Shown piece by piece: positions 29,701-39,139 of a DNA stretch of 64,000 bases. This stretch comes from HyVt-477 sp965224605. GTDB lineage: Bacteria > Pseudomonadota > Gammaproteobacteria > Thiotrichales > Thiotrichaceae. The notes below the pieces were generated by a model that was not told the origin of the DNA, searched no databases, and saw nothing but the letters and a program-made list of their open reading frames with translations. The stretch lies in NCBI GenBank assembly GCA_965224605.1, contig CBDCZP010000010.1, positions 186,001 through 250,000 of the forward strand, written 5' to 3'. Every line of letters begins with the position of its first letter. Position 1 is the stretch's first letter. A program made the position numbers and the translations under genes.

Positions 29701-29881
29701 GGATTAATTGTAATATCGACAATAAGGCAGCAGAGTTTTGAAAACCAGCACTTCCTTGCTGAGAGCCACGTTGCTGAGAAAAGTTACGACTCTGGCTTCC
29801 AGATTGGCGTAATAGTGTTGATCTATTCTGTCTGTCAGTAGTTCGATTATTCTGATTAGGTGCGAGGTTTGTATTAATCAC
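26756..29881 (-). CDS. Large calcium-binding protein with EF-hand-like and RTX repeats
   Basis: A 1041-residue protein with no cleavable signal; the N-terminus is Gln/Asn-rich. At about 150-275 is a DUF6174-like segment (NYSYTLERAGF ... FDRIERGIDSGA ... VRVEYDSQTGAPTSIFID). A (PN)7 spacer follows, then about six RTX nonapeptides (GGRGDDTLSGGIGNDYLSG). At least five scattered EF-hand-like loops of the DxDGDGKLSxGDVV type are interleaved with repeated modules of about 200 residues. RTX repeats bind calcium after type I secretion, which fits the missing signal peptide. No ABC/HlyD/TolC genes are nearby. The 3' end is frameshifted. Confidence 0.85.
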   Translation of the reverse strand: MINTNLAPNQNNRTTDRQNRSTLLRQSGSQSRNFSQQRGSQQGSAGFQNSAALLSILQLILQLLRQLQDKPQPDPQPQPDPQPQADPEQKPLDLTSEQRQSIQDHYGIFGEQGFSVTDKDNNKQLSAGDVVSISGGVTGGHIRDITVTEADVSAISGQDLADAKADFLKNKEKWESTRPDNYSYTLERAGFIGPEARQPVDITVNGDQVVKAELVQTGGPADGANGAGVPEFNKLSINDLFDRIERGIDSGAAEVRVEYDSQTGAPTSIFIDQDKRLADEEVFLSASNFKALDTNPNPNPNPNPNPNPSDIVGTDGDDKLNGTSKDERVSGLAGNDRITGRQGDDFLFGDAGNDRLYGGRGDDTLSGGIGNDYLSGSTGNNRLFGGAGDDVLASRLGTDFLDGGQGNDTARIRGNIDDYSIEIGSVPLQPINPDDDFIQGQPQDNGYILTNKNTGQTISVVDIEKFRFNDIRLSVDELRERIVVIEPEELNLSQEQHDAISKHFDITPPVDVADGLTIRFTGTALDNNGDGKLSVGDVVKLRETGGIAGLDRIRDHVLTAEDIAGINSATDPNTGIVKGGGVSVGGTLNNNESIPNDRVVDIKGQNYSVGFLKEQVQNYANSSYPPTGIVDAGFGIHQWGTSNSFAAGRAFESYIADTFPNGESGLNQPVALNLNQEQQEAIGARFNRKPPPNLFDAPTTQYTGVTIDKDGDGKLGEGDVVKLRDIGGFRLPGADNTTRDHALTAADITFIETDRSNPLLDISNGLSDEQAKRLINAITEFTPNDSLQLTIFDTNSDGKLSVGDVIQDSFKPTSQFDGISGIGFHTLTQAELERYLEGSSANIPQAVSAGGVFVGGVTPLTGDIIPDDRVVDINGQKYSVGFLKDQVKEFADTYVPSGGSSAAVSGEFDWGYSGTQLKGFAFENYIANKFPQGEPLDSTQPPQGSTDSLVNLSSLQKEQLTDLLGARGSDGAQGSAGIRVVDNDGDGSISEGDTALFSVGDANSISQQSKVLSADDVANVNTASIPARVNITAAQKQAIKE
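28957..28996. repeat. Hexanucleotide tandem repeat (TTTGGG)n in the RTX gene
   Basis: About seven copies of TTTGGG in plus orientation encode alternating Asn-Pro on the minus strand. The unit keeps the frame, so slippage changes only the spacer length. Confidence 0.9.
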
Positions 29882-30160
29882 CGTAACTCTCCTTAGTTTT
29901 TGGTCTTGCGATAATTCAAACCGAGTTCGATTCGAATTTAAGCCATAACTATAGGAAAGTCTGTATTTTTAGTAACTTTAAGCATGCCTTAGTGGGTAGT
30001 TTATGCTGACAATTGGATTCTGCAAAAAGTATAGGGCGGTACCGAATTCCACGTACTGTTGGGATGACCGTTTTTACTCATTCTTTCTAACCTCGCCCTC
30101 TTCCGGCTTCTTCTCCTAACAGGATAAATCAGAGATACCCCATTGATCAAAGAACATCAA
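29882..30160. other. Intergenic region upstream of the calcium-binding protein gene
   Basis: About 280 bp between two minus-strand genes. It must hold the promoter of the RTX gene and the end of the sbcDC transcript. No clear terminator or gene was seen. Confidence 0.4.
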
Positions 30161-33100
30161 TCAGTTGATAATTTCAATATGGCTTCCAACAGGGCTGCTT
30201 TTTACATCAATCCGTAGACTAATTTGCTCTTTTAGTTCAGAAACATGAGAAATAATGCCCACCATCCTGCCGGTATTTCGTAAATCAATAAGCGTACGAA
30301 TCGCCAAATCTAATGCGTCTGCATCAAGGCTGCCAAAGCCTTCATCAATAAATAATGTATCCAGACGAATACCACCCGCATAGGCTTGTACTACATCCGA
30401 CAAGCCCAAAGCTAATGACAATGATGCCATAAAACTTTCGCCGCCAGATAAAGTCGCCACCGCTCGTACCTTACCGGTATAACTATCTTCTACTTCCAAC
30501 TCCAACCCCGATGCTTTGTTGCCTTTGGCGCGGTCTTCCTTGCGCAAAAGCACATAACGCCCTTTGCTCATTAATGTGAGTCGCGCACTCGCTGCGATTA
30601 ACACATCATCTAACAACACTCCCAGCACAAAACGTTGCAGGCTTATTTTATTTCCTGTTACACCATTGGCCACATCAGATAAAGTACCCACAACACGGTA
30701 TAGTTTTTCTTTTTCGACCAGTTCTTCAGCAAATGTTGCTAATGTTTTTCTTGCCTTTCTCAATCCAGCGAGTTGAATATCCAGCTGCTTTAATTTTGCT
30801 TCTGAAGACTCTTTTTCTAACTGCGCATTGGTTACTTTTTCTTGAAACAGAGGCAAATCAGGTTTGCTTTTACCTTTGAGTAGTTTCTGTTGTTGCTGCA
30901 ACGCACCCTGCGCTTGTTGATAACGACTTTCGAAATCTTCAATATCACTTTTTAACTGTTTTACGATAGCTTCGTCTAACTGTGAAATTTTGTAATCATG
31001 GTCATTGTTAAATGGACTTTGTTCTAACTGTTTTGCCCACTCACTAGTAGCATTATTGATTGAATCCTTATCTTTTTCTAACCTGCTTTCAAGGTTCTCT
31101 AGCGTTGTCTTTGCTTGGGTAAGTGCTTTGCTGGCATTTTCGTAAGCTTGCTGAACATCATTAATGCTTTTAGTTAACGTATCTATAGCTTTAGCTGTTA
31201 CTTGTATAGCATTTTCTAAACTACGAGCCTGTCTATATTCCTGTGGCAATTCTTTCTCGGAGTTTTCTACTTTAGCTTTATTGCTCGCCACATCTGCTAT
31301 CAATGCTACCTGTTGCGTTTTGATGGCATCAAGGCCTTTACGAGCTATATCCTGTGAGCGTTTTAAGCCGATCAGCTGTTTTTTCAAAACATCTAACCGT
31401 TGTTGAAATTGCTGGTTTTGTTTGCGCTGTTCGCTGACCTGTGTGTGTTGTAACCGCAAATTTTCAACTGAACTATTTGCAGCTTCTCCTAAACGTTTTT
31501 CCTCTGTACTAATCTGGCTGATCACACTATTGAGTTCAACCTTTACTTTCTTGTACTCATCACGCGCTTGCTGATACACCTGTTCTGCTTTTTCGACTGC
31601 ATTTTGCGCCAGTTCGCGTTCATCCTCACCCGGTATTGCTTGCTCCGCTGTTGCTGGAGCAGGATGATCTGTGCTTCCACACACGGGACAAGCCTGATCC
31701 TGCGCCAGTTCTTTGGATAAAATGGCAGCCTGCCCGTTGTGCCAAAGTAAATCTAATTGTTTTAGCTGGTTTTGTTTATCTACATATTGCTTTTTTAGAC
31801 TATTACCGTTTTTTACCAACTCTTCTAGTTTGTCTTCATATGATTTTTTTTGAATAACTAGAGCGTTGATATGTTGCTTCTGTTCTAGCTGATCCGTTAA
31901 CGTTTTATACAAAAGGCTTATCTCGGTGGATTTTTCAAGACGACTCTCCAATTCTTCTTTTTCTTTTACCCCGCTTTCATGCTCTTCATAATCCTTGTCG
32001 AATTGTTGTTGAGCCAGTACTAATCCCTTTTCTCCTGTTTGCTGCTGGGTTTGACTAGCACTTAAATCCTGTTGAGCCTGCAACAAACTCGCTGATCGTT
32101 GGTGATAACTCTTCAGTGTCACTAGAAGCTGTTTTTTATCATCCAGTTGTTTGAGTCGTTTTGCGTTGTTGCTTAATTCCTGTTTCGCTGCGTCTTTTAA
32201 TACTTTGTTCTTTTTATGGGTTTTATTCGCTTGCTCTAGTTGCTCAATGGTTGCTGTCAGCGCCTGATTGCAACGGCTTAGTTCACTGAAACAGGGAGCT
32301 ATTTTTTGAGCCTGTTCAGCCTTTATAAGGTGTCTCTTTTTTTCTTTTATATTAACTAATTGCTGCTTATATTGATCAATCTTAATTAACTGTGAATCTA
32401 AGTTGTCAAAGTCTTTGGCTAAAGCCATCAATGCTTCTTGTTCTTTAACCAGTTTTAAATAATTTTGCTCATTCGTTTTCGCTATACTGCTCGCTTTATC
32501 ATGCTCAGGTATTAAGGTTGCTATAGCAGACAACAACTCATCAAAAGTATCTAATTCCGCATTAACTAATACCCCTTGTTGTTTCTCTTTAAGTCTGGCA
32601 ACCGCGAGAGCGACATCTTTTGCTTTTGCTTTGAGTTTGTTTTCAATTTGCGTGTATATATGCGTTTCAAACAATTGCTTAAAAATATCTTCTCTTGCTT
32701 TGGAATCAGCCATTAAAAATTCGCGGAATTTCCCCTGGGGTAGCACCATAACTTGCCGAAACTGATCGACTTGCAAGCCTGTTAATTGTTCGATTTGTTT
32801 CGTTGCATCTGACACTTTACGGGCGACTAAAACGGTTTCTGTATGACTACGATTATCCCTGTCGTCATCGCCATCATCGTCATCTCTGCGATACAGCTCG
32901 GCTGTAGCCTTTTGCTCCATCGTGCCTTCGCCCTTGTTTTTCGCGCGTTGTTGCACCGGAATTCGTTTTATACGGTATGTTGTATCGGCTAATTCGAATA
33001 TAAATTCAACTTCTGTCAATGTTTTATCATCGGCATAATCGCAACGCATTTGCGCAGCTTCTCGCTCTTTTCCTGTAGTTTGCCCGTACAACGCAAAACA

Positions 33101-33244
33101 AATAGCATCCAGAATAGTCGTCTTGCCCGATCCTGTTGTCCCATTGATTAAGAATAAAGGCTTTTCACCCAAGGCTTCGAAATCAATCACTTGGGTTTTT
33201 ACAAAAGGACCAAATGCTGTCATTGAGAGTCTGACTGGACGCAT
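30161..33244 (-). CDS. sbcC: Exonuclease subunit SbcC
   Basis: A 1027-residue SMC-like ATPase. The N-terminal Walker A is NGTTGSGKTTILDAI. Long coiled coils flank a zinc-hook motif CPVCG near the middle. The C-terminus has the ABC signature LSGGESFMASLSLALGLSD and Walker B LFIDEGFGSLD. With SbcD it forms the nuclease that opens hairpins and processes DNA ends, including palindromes. It starts one base after the sbcD stop, so the two are cotranslated. Confidence 0.96.
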   Translation of the reverse strand: MRPVRLSMTAFGPFVKTQVIDFEALGEKPLFLINGTTGSGKTTILDAICFALYGQTTGKEREAAQMRCDYADDKTLTEVEFIFELADTTYRIKRIPVQQRAKNKGEGTMEQKATAELYRRDDDDGDDDRDNRSHTETVLVARKVSDATKQIEQLTGLQVDQFRQVMVLPQGKFREFLMADSKAREDIFKQLFETHIYTQIENKLKAKAKDVALAVARLKEKQQGVLVNAELDTFDELLSAIATLIPEHDKASSIAKTNEQNYLKLVKEQEALMALAKDFDNLDSQLIKIDQYKQQLVNIKEKKRHLIKAEQAQKIAPCFSELSRCNQALTATIEQLEQANKTHKKNKVLKDAAKQELSNNAKRLKQLDDKKQLLVTLKSYHQRSASLLQAQQDLSASQTQQQTGEKGLVLAQQQFDKDYEEHESGVKEKEELESRLEKSTEISLLYKTLTDQLEQKQHINALVIQKKSYEDKLEELVKNGNSLKKQYVDKQNQLKQLDLLWHNGQAAILSKELAQDQACPVCGSTDHPAPATAEQAIPGEDERELAQNAVEKAEQVYQQARDEYKKVKVELNSVISQISTEEKRLGEAANSSVENLRLQHTQVSEQRKQNQQFQQRLDVLKKQLIGLKRSQDIARKGLDAIKTQQVALIADVASNKAKVENSEKELPQEYRQARSLENAIQVTAKAIDTLTKSINDVQQAYENASKALTQAKTTLENLESRLEKDKDSINNATSEWAKQLEQSPFNNDHDYKISQLDEAIVKQLKSDIEDFESRYQQAQGALQQQQKLLKGKSKPDLPLFQEKVTNAQLEKESSEAKLKQLDIQLAGLRKARKTLATFAEELVEKEKLYRVVGTLSDVANGVTGNKISLQRFVLGVLLDDVLIAASARLTLMSKGRYVLLRKEDRAKGNKASGLELEVEDSYTGKVRAVATLSGGESFMASLSLALGLSDVVQAYAGGIRLDTLFIDEGFGSLDADALDLAIRTLIDLRNTGRMVGIISHVSELKEQISLRIDVKSSPVGSHIEIIN

Positions 33245-34438
33245 TTATAAGCCTCCTTGTTGATCGGCTTCACCCAGTTCGTCCAGCAAAGCAATCAGTA
33301 GTTTTTCTTGCTCGCCGGTAAGTGCTTCATCCTTTACTTGCTGGTAGAAGTCCTTGAACATAGACAGTCCACCTTGTTTTATTAATTCCCGGTCTACGCC
33401 CTTTTGCTTGCTTCTGGACATTAGACCGGGTCTTTCCAGATGTAGCACATTAGGATAAACAGCGCGTAGCTTACTCATGGGGTCGAGAATTGCGTGGGTG
33501 TCGGTAAGGCTAATCAACAGGTAATCATCACAGTGTGGATCGCTTTTAGCCGCCGCAATAATGTCTTCCAATGCACCTGAAATGCTACGCATATCACGCA
33601 GGGCTGTTAACGGAATAGAGGTAATCTCACACTGCCCTTGTGCATCCATATCAACCAGCGTGACCGATTTTTTATGATGCTCTTCTGAAAATGAATACTT
33701 AAGAATAGAGCCTGAATAACCAATACGTTCATTACCCAGACTCTGTTGTCTATGTAGATGCCCCAAGGCGGTATAATTAAACTTTTTAAAGTGCTTTACC
33801 GACACTTGTTCTGCACCCCCCACGGATAGCGGTCTTTCAGAATCACATTCGGAACCTCCTGAAAGAAAACAATGGCTAATAGCTACTGTGCGTGTATGAC
33901 TAAATTTAGTTTGCTTGGTGATTGGTTTGGTTATTTGCTGAATAATTGTAGACATACACTGATCATGTGTACGTAAATCTTCACGTTCTTCTTCATCATT
34001 TGTCTCGCAAAAAAACACCTCACGCACAATCGCCGGATCAGCATAAGGAATAGGATAAAAAGCAACATCTCCATGCTTGTCGTGCAGTATGACGGGTTCA
34101 AGATTTTCTTTTAAAGCCCCGCTGATATACAAGTTAGCCTTACCTAACTGACGCGATGCGAAGCCCAACCGTTCTGGACTGTCATGATTACCGGCGATAA
34201 CGATGACAGGTATATCCAGCTCATTACATAGGTGGTTGAAAGTCTCATCTATCAAATTTACCGCATTGGCGGGAGGTATGGCACGATCATAAATATCACC
34301 CGCAATGATCACCACATCAACTTTTTCTGACACACATATCTCAATGATTTGCGCTAAGACATGACGCTGATCTTCAAGCAAGGAAACTTGGTGGAATTGC
34401 CGACCAATGTGCCAGTCTGATGTGTGTAAAATGCGCAA
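33245..34438 (-). CDS. sbcD: Exonuclease subunit SbcD
   Basis: A 397-residue Mre11-type phosphoesterase. The metal-binding motifs are in order: HTSDWHIGR (D8, H10), IAGDIYDR, VIAGNHDS and LGHLHRQQ. It supplies the nuclease active site for the SbcCD complex. It is the first gene of the sbcDC pair and directly abuts sbcC. Confidence 0.96.
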   Translation of the reverse strand: MRILHTSDWHIGRQFHQVSLLEDQRHVLAQIIEICVSEKVDVVIIAGDIYDRAIPPANAVNLIDETFNHLCNELDIPVIVIAGNHDSPERLGFASRQLGKANLYISGALKENLEPVILHDKHGDVAFYPIPYADPAIVREVFFCETNDEEEREDLRTHDQCMSTIIQQITKPITKQTKFSHTRTVAISHCFLSGGSECDSERPLSVGGAEQVSVKHFKKFNYTALGHLHRQQSLGNERIGYSGSILKYSFSEEHHKKSVTLVDMDAQGQCEITSIPLTALRDMRSISGALEDIIAAAKSDPHCDDYLLISLTDTHAILDPMSKLRAVYPNVLHLERPGLMSRSKQKGVDRELIKQGGLSMFKDFYQQVKDEALTGEQEKLLIALLDELGEADQQGGL

Positions 34439-34562
34439 ATGAAAGACCTTATTAAGGAAAGAAATGTAACTACTCAGCCTATTTTAACACTGAGCTATTA
34501 TTAAGGATGGAGTTGACCACGATCAAATCGTATCATTTAACTGGGGGTTCCACCTATAGCGA

Positions 34563-35519
34563 CTAGTTATCTTCCTTTGCAAAAAACCGTTGTATCAAAC
34601 GTAATACTGTTGCTGGAGTTTCTTCATGGGGCATATGCCCTGCATGATGTATGAGCCTCAAATCACTATGTTGCAAATCGTTATGTAAACGCCGAGCAAA
34701 CCGTCGAGGCACAACGACATCGTGATAACCCCATATAATCAATGAAGGTTGTTTAATGGTTGTGTATTGTCTGGATATTTTCTCAATATCTTCAGGAATT
34801 AATTGTTTGGCGGATTGCAAAAAAACATAGCGTGCCCCCGGTTTTGAGAAACTTCTGGCTGAATACTCAATCCCCTCTTTTGGAATTTTTTTATCATTGT
34901 AAAATGCAAATGTATACGCTTGTTTTGCCTGAATACGCGCTGGAATAAGGTATACCCCTAGTTCGCCAATAATGGGGGTAGACAAATCACGGATCATCGA
35001 GGGCAGATTTTGCTGATAAGCCGCAGCATCAATTAATATCAAACGCTCCACGACCCAGGGTTCGTTCTCAGCCATTAACGTCAGCGCTAAGGCAATACCC
35101 CCACCCAGCGAATGACCTACCAAGGTGATGCGTTTTAGTTTCTGTTGCTTGATGAAATGCTTCACAGCAACCGCTTGGTCATAAATTGAATAGCGACCGT
35201 CTCTAGGTTTTGGCGAATCGCCAAAGCCTTTTAGATCAAGATTTATCACCCGATGAGTTTTTGCCAAATCATCTTCAAGATAACGCCAAGTATAACTGCT
35301 CTCAGCAAACCCATGAAGCAATAACACAACCTCGCCGTTATTCCCAGAACCCACTGAACCTTGCTCTTTATAGTTTAGTTTGATTTCGGGCGGTAAGTTT
35401 TTTCCTTCTACCCTTGCCTCCCAAGTGACAGGTAGAGACGAACAGCCGGCAAGCAATATTACTGCACATAAAACCATGCTCATGCATAGGTGGTGCTTTA
35501 ATGGCTTTAGGTTATTCAT
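34563..35519 (-). CDS. Alpha/beta hydrolase lipoprotein
   Basis: A 318-residue protein with a lipobox LLAGC (C26). The alpha/beta hydrolase core starts near residue 65 (VVLLLHGFAESSYTWR). The nucleophile elbow is GHSLGGG, the acid is probably D in GYHDVVVP and the histidine is in HAGHMPHEE. It belongs to the general epoxide-hydrolase/esterase-like group; the substrate is unknown. Its start lies one base after the stop of the upstream DUF2459 gene, so they are coupled. Confidence 0.88.
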   Translation of the reverse strand: MNNLKPLKHHLCMSMVLCAVILLAGCSSLPVTWEARVEGKNLPPEIKLNYKEQGSVGSGNNGEVVLLLHGFAESSYTWRYLEDDLAKTHRVINLDLKGFGDSPKPRDGRYSIYDQAVAVKHFIKQQKLKRITLVGHSLGGGIALALTLMAENEPWVVERLILIDAAAYQQNLPSMIRDLSTPIIGELGVYLIPARIQAKQAYTFAFYNDKKIPKEGIEYSARSFSKPGARYVFLQSAKQLIPEDIEKISRQYTTIKQPSLIIWGYHDVVVPRRFARRLHNDLQHSDLRLIHHAGHMPHEETPATVLRLIQRFFAKEDN

Positions 35520-35520
35520 T

Positions 35521-36219
35521 CTATTTCCTCATTTCCTTGGGAATACTATAGATTACATTGTAGCTAAAAGGAGTCCATCGACTGACCACAACACCCGATT
35601 GGCGTAGCACATCTCCTACCCAGTTATTACAGGTACTAAAGATATTGTACTCCCCCACGGAATGGTAAAAACGATCATGGGTGCCATAACCTGCCGACAG
35701 TATTTTCGGACTTGAGGTGGGGAAGGTTTCTAATATTCTTTGCTCAATAGTATCACTCGATAATGTATCGATATGAAGTGGGACAACAGATGTTCGTAGA
35801 TGACTGATTGTGGGTAGATAGCGAATATGTAAGGCTGAAGGTGTATTCATAAACAAGGCTTTCAAAGCAACTGATGCTTTTAAATCACCCCAATTCGGAG
35901 TGGATTGATAAGTTTCTAGATCCCCCCAGCCAATCAGCAAATATCCATTCATAGAATGAACCAACTCCGGCACCAAGGTGTTCCATGCAATGGAAGATTT
36001 TGATAAATCGATAATAATATTAACGTGGGCTAAATCGTGCGTAAGTGAAATCGCACTGCTTGTTGCATTGCTCGTTGTAGGGTTTGTTGTATCGTGTTCG
36101 CTAGGTTGATAGGTAGGCTGTAAGTTGGCAGGGAATAACATAAGTAAGGCCGATGTGCCTATGTAAAGTAGAACCGGCAAGACTAAACTCAGGATTATTT
36201 TTATTAGTATTTTCATCAA
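35521..36219 (-). CDS. DUF2459 (TIGR02117-type) membrane-anchored protein
   Basis: A 232-residue protein with one N-terminal membrane segment (6-28). The body has the family pattern: VNIIIDLSKSSIAW, LLIGWGDLETYQSTPNW, LKALFMNTPSALHI and, at the end, STCNNWVGDVLRQSGV. This family has a conserved C-N-W motif and is sometimes called urease-associated, with no proven role. Coupling to the downstream alpha/beta hydrolase suggests a shared envelope function. Confidence 0.85.
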   Translation of the reverse strand: MMKILIKIILSLVLPVLLYIGTSALLMLFPANLQPTYQPSEHDTTNPTTSNATSSAISLTHDLAHVNIIIDLSKSSIAWNTLVPELVHSMNGYLLIGWGDLETYQSTPNWGDLKASVALKALFMNTPSALHIRYLPTISHLRTSVVPLHIDTLSSDTIEQRILETFPTSSPKILSAGYGTHDRFYHSVGEYNIFSTCNNWVGDVLRQSGVVVSRWTPFSYNVIYSIPKEMRK

Positions 36220-36316
36220 TGTATTAATACTGTTCCCATACTCTCAACCGAGGAGTCACAGACTAGTCTGTAATAATTTACCTGTTGTATTCATCCATTT
36301 CTCACAGCTTAAGCTG

Positions 36317-37717
36317 TTATTTCTTCACCTTCTCACGCAGGTAATCCATAATTTCATCTTTTGCCTCACTCATCACCGAACCCCGATCCAGGCTATCGAG
36401 AATCTCCTGCACCACAAACTTTGGTCCTGCACCGCCCCAGGATTTTCCTTTAGACAAATACCTCTCAGTGACTTGTCCAACAATGAGTGTACTGTAATAT
36501 GCGACAGCTCCTTGGGTAACCGCTGTGAGTAAAGTAGAAAGTCCACCGGTGCCTAGTTTCAATGCGGATGAAATCACATGCGTTGCCCAGAAAGCTCCAT
36601 AAAGCACTAGCATTTGTGCAGCTATTGTTTTCACTAGACTACCCGCTTCGGATTTAGACATGGGTAAGCCATAAATGCGTGATAAATGAACAATCATGCT
36701 CACATCAATCGCCGCTGCTGCTAATAAATCTGCAATAGGGATAGGGTTGATAGCGACAGCAACCCCTTTGCCAATACAATACATGTGGATGGTTTTTTCG
36801 GCAATTTCCCGACGCGCTTCGATAATGGACTGCCCTAGTTTCTCGCTTAGGTCACCAGCAAACAAGGTAGCATTTAAGGCACTTAACGTCTTTCCTTCAG
36901 ATTCTATGATATCCCATACACGGGATTTTAAATTGACTATATCAACAGGACGCTGTCGTACCGTTTCATTTTCCGAGCCGTCTTTATCCATATAAATAAC
37001 GGTTTGTTTCGCCGGTTGAGCTGCGGCAAATACAATATTTTCAGCCGCTACCAGCGTCTTTACTCGGTCACGTATAATTTTCCTGAGTTGTAATTGCTCT
37101 TCTTCGGAATATTGATCTGATTTATTGACGACTAACAAGATAGGGCGTTTATTTTCAGCAATTATTTTCAGTGCCTGCATCTCAACATCAGTAAGATCAC
37201 TATCAATAACAAACAGTAATAGATCCGCTCGGCTTGCCACATCGTGCGCCATTTGCTCACGTTCTTCCCCTGCTATCTCATTGATACCGGGTGTATCCAA
37301 CAAAAACACACCACCATCCTGATATTCTTCCCAGGATTGCATACCAACGGTTTTAGTCTCACCATGCAAAATACTGGTACTAAAAACCTCTTTGCCCAGC
37401 AACGCATTCAAAACAGAAGATTTGCCAACACTAACCCGCCCAAATACAGCAATATGCACATGTCCATGCTCAAGCTTATTCAGCATGGTTTGAATCTCTG
37501 CATATTCATTTTTCAAAGAACTGCGGATACTATCGGGCACACGTGTATCGTCTAGTAGCTGTGCCAAACTTTCACGCGCCATCTCAAGATGTGTGTCTCC
37601 GCTTTTCGTCTCGTTCTCTAACTGATTTATTTCAGCTTCATCAGCCGTATTATTTTTCTTTTTTACTGTCAAGAACCAGTCTGGCAAAGAGTTTTGCACG
37701 CGACTCCAGATTTTCAC
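36317..37717 (-). CDS. Dynamin/Era-like GTPase with DUF697 domain (second of a pair)
   Basis: A 466-residue protein. G1 is FGRVSVGKSS, G3 is DTPGI and G4 is NKSD, within an Era-like GTPase domain (about 75-235). The C-terminal part has two hydrophobic stretches and the DUF697 pattern (IPIADLLAAAAIDVSMIVHLSRIYG). Such proteins bind membranes and hydrolyse GTP. The start overlaps the end of the upstream, related GTPase gene by 68 bp in another frame, implying tight coupling. Confidence 0.88.
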   Translation of the reverse strand: MKIWSRVQNSLPDWFLTVKKKNNTADEAEINQLENETKSGDTHLEMARESLAQLLDDTRVPDSIRSSLKNEYAEIQTMLNKLEHGHVHIAVFGRVSVGKSSVLNALLGKEVFSTSILHGETKTVGMQSWEEYQDGGVFLLDTPGINEIAGEEREQMAHDVASRADLLLFVIDSDLTDVEMQALKIIAENKRPILLVVNKSDQYSEEEQLQLRKIIRDRVKTLVAAENIVFAAAQPAKQTVIYMDKDGSENETVRQRPVDIVNLKSRVWDIIESEGKTLSALNATLFAGDLSEKLGQSIIEARREIAEKTIHMYCIGKGVAVAINPIPIADLLAAAAIDVSMIVHLSRIYGLPMSKSEAGSLVKTIAAQMLVLYGAFWATHVISSALKLGTGGLSTLLTAVTQGAVAYYSTLIVGQVTERYLSKGKSWGGAGPKFVVQEILDSLDRGSVMSEAKDEIMDYLREKVKK

Positions 37718-39119
37718 CCAGCATCTCCTTAAACGTTAATGAGGCTGGAGCGGGTTTTAACTTGCCACGCTGCTCCAGTGTTTTAACAATTGCCCGTCCC
37801 AGCGCATCAAAAATAATGCCATAAGCCACTGCGTGTACTAATCCACCCGTTACGGTGCCGATGCCCGGAAATGCTTTCAACCCATTCCCGGCTACCGCCA
37901 TTAATAAGGGGATACTCTTCTTCATATGTCCCTGGCTAAAATTAATAAAATTATCAATATCCAACTGGCGAGCAGGAACATTGTACAACCGACAAAGTTC
38001 CTTAACCATCATTGTTCCTAGCACGCCTTGAATAACCAGATCAGTGCCCGGACTGACGGACGCCAACGCACCCAATATCGCTTTACGTGTCGAGCTTTTG
38101 ACAATAGCTAAACCTTTCTCACGTTGGAATTCGATTCTGGCGGTATCAAGTTTTTGTTTAACCAGCACAAATACACTAGCATCACGCAGAGTTTCAAGAA
38201 CATCAGCCTGTACATCTATTTCATCTTGCAACAGTTCCGTTAATTCGCCTACATCTGCTTTTCTTGGTCGTAGTAGCATCTCCTCCTTACCATCAGGATA
38301 AACCCGTACAATCTCTTCCATACCACCGGATTGGGTAAAAGCGATTTTTATTTCAGCTTGTAAATGTTCGTTGATTCGTTGGCGGATTTGATCTCTACTT
38401 AAATCATCCAGTCTGTCGCTTTTATTAATGGCGATTATCAAAGGTTTACCAAAACTTTTCAAAATCTGAATATCCGCAAACTGGGTTCGGGTCAAGTCAG
38501 AATCGGTTACATAAATAACAACCTGAGAACGTACCGCCTCATCTTGTACAATAGCATCCAGCGAACCCGTAGCCTCATTTCTCCCCGGCAAATCCGTCAA
38601 GATCAACTGATCACCCGAAGGGCTACTCCACACATATTCAGTAATTTCCTGAGTGGATCCACCTTTCACATGTGTGTCAATTTCAGCGTCAGGTAAAACG
38701 GCTTTGATAATAGATGATTTACCCGTACTGACCTCTCCAAACAAGGCAATATGAATGGTTCCAGCTGCTTTACGTTGTTCTAGTTCTACTAGCTCATTGC
38801 GCAGTGAGTCGGTTTCCATGCCCGTTTTTTCAGCATGCTCCAGCTCTTTTAAAATAGAGGTCTTATCAACACGTTCCTGTTTGTTTAACACTCCGTTTGC
38901 AGGTCTTAGTAATTTATATAAGGTGATAACCGCAATCACAACGATAAACCCTATACCCGCTAGATAACCATAAAACAAAATGTCGGGTACTGTCTGTAAA
39001 CGATCCCAAACATCCAGTGCTGTACGCGTTGCAAAGAATATAAAAAGTAGGAGCAGCAGGGTGATCATAATCACTCCGAAGGCCAGTACTGCTTTTAGTT
39101 TTTTTCCTGCTTTTATCAT
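37650..39119 (-). CDS. Membrane GTPase with DUF697-like C-terminus (first of a pair)
   Basis: A 489-residue protein. Two N-terminal membrane helices (10-32 and 46-66) are followed by a helical linker, then a GTPase domain with G1 FGEVSTGKSS, G3 DLPG (normally DTPG) and G4 NKSD. The C-terminal segment (VSPGTDLVIQGVLGTMMVKEL ...) matches the DUF697-like end of the next gene. The two are probably an ancient tandem duplication that may act as a heteromer at the inner membrane. It lies 20 bp downstream of rlmB. Confidence 0.86.
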   Translation of the reverse strand: MIKAGKKLKAVLAFGVIMITLLLLLFIFFATRTALDVWDRLQTVPDILFYGYLAGIGFIVVIAVITLYKLLRPANGVLNKQERVDKTSILKELEHAEKTGMETDSLRNELVELEQRKAAGTIHIALFGEVSTGKSSIIKAVLPDAEIDTHVKGGSTQEITEYVWSSPSGDQLILTDLPGRNEATGSLDAIVQDEAVRSQVVIYVTDSDLTRTQFADIQILKSFGKPLIIAINKSDRLDDLSRDQIRQRINEHLQAEIKIAFTQSGGMEEIVRVYPDGKEEMLLRPRKADVGELTELLQDEIDVQADVLETLRDASVFVLVKQKLDTARIEFQREKGLAIVKSSTRKAILGALASVSPGTDLVIQGVLGTMMVKELCRLYNVPARQLDIDNFINFSQGHMKKSIPLLMAVAGNGLKAFPGIGTVTGGLVHAVAYGIIFDALGRAIVKTLEQRGKLKPAPASLTFKEMLGENLESRAKLFARLVLDSKKEK

Positions 39120-39139
39120 GCTTTTTCAATGATCCTTAT

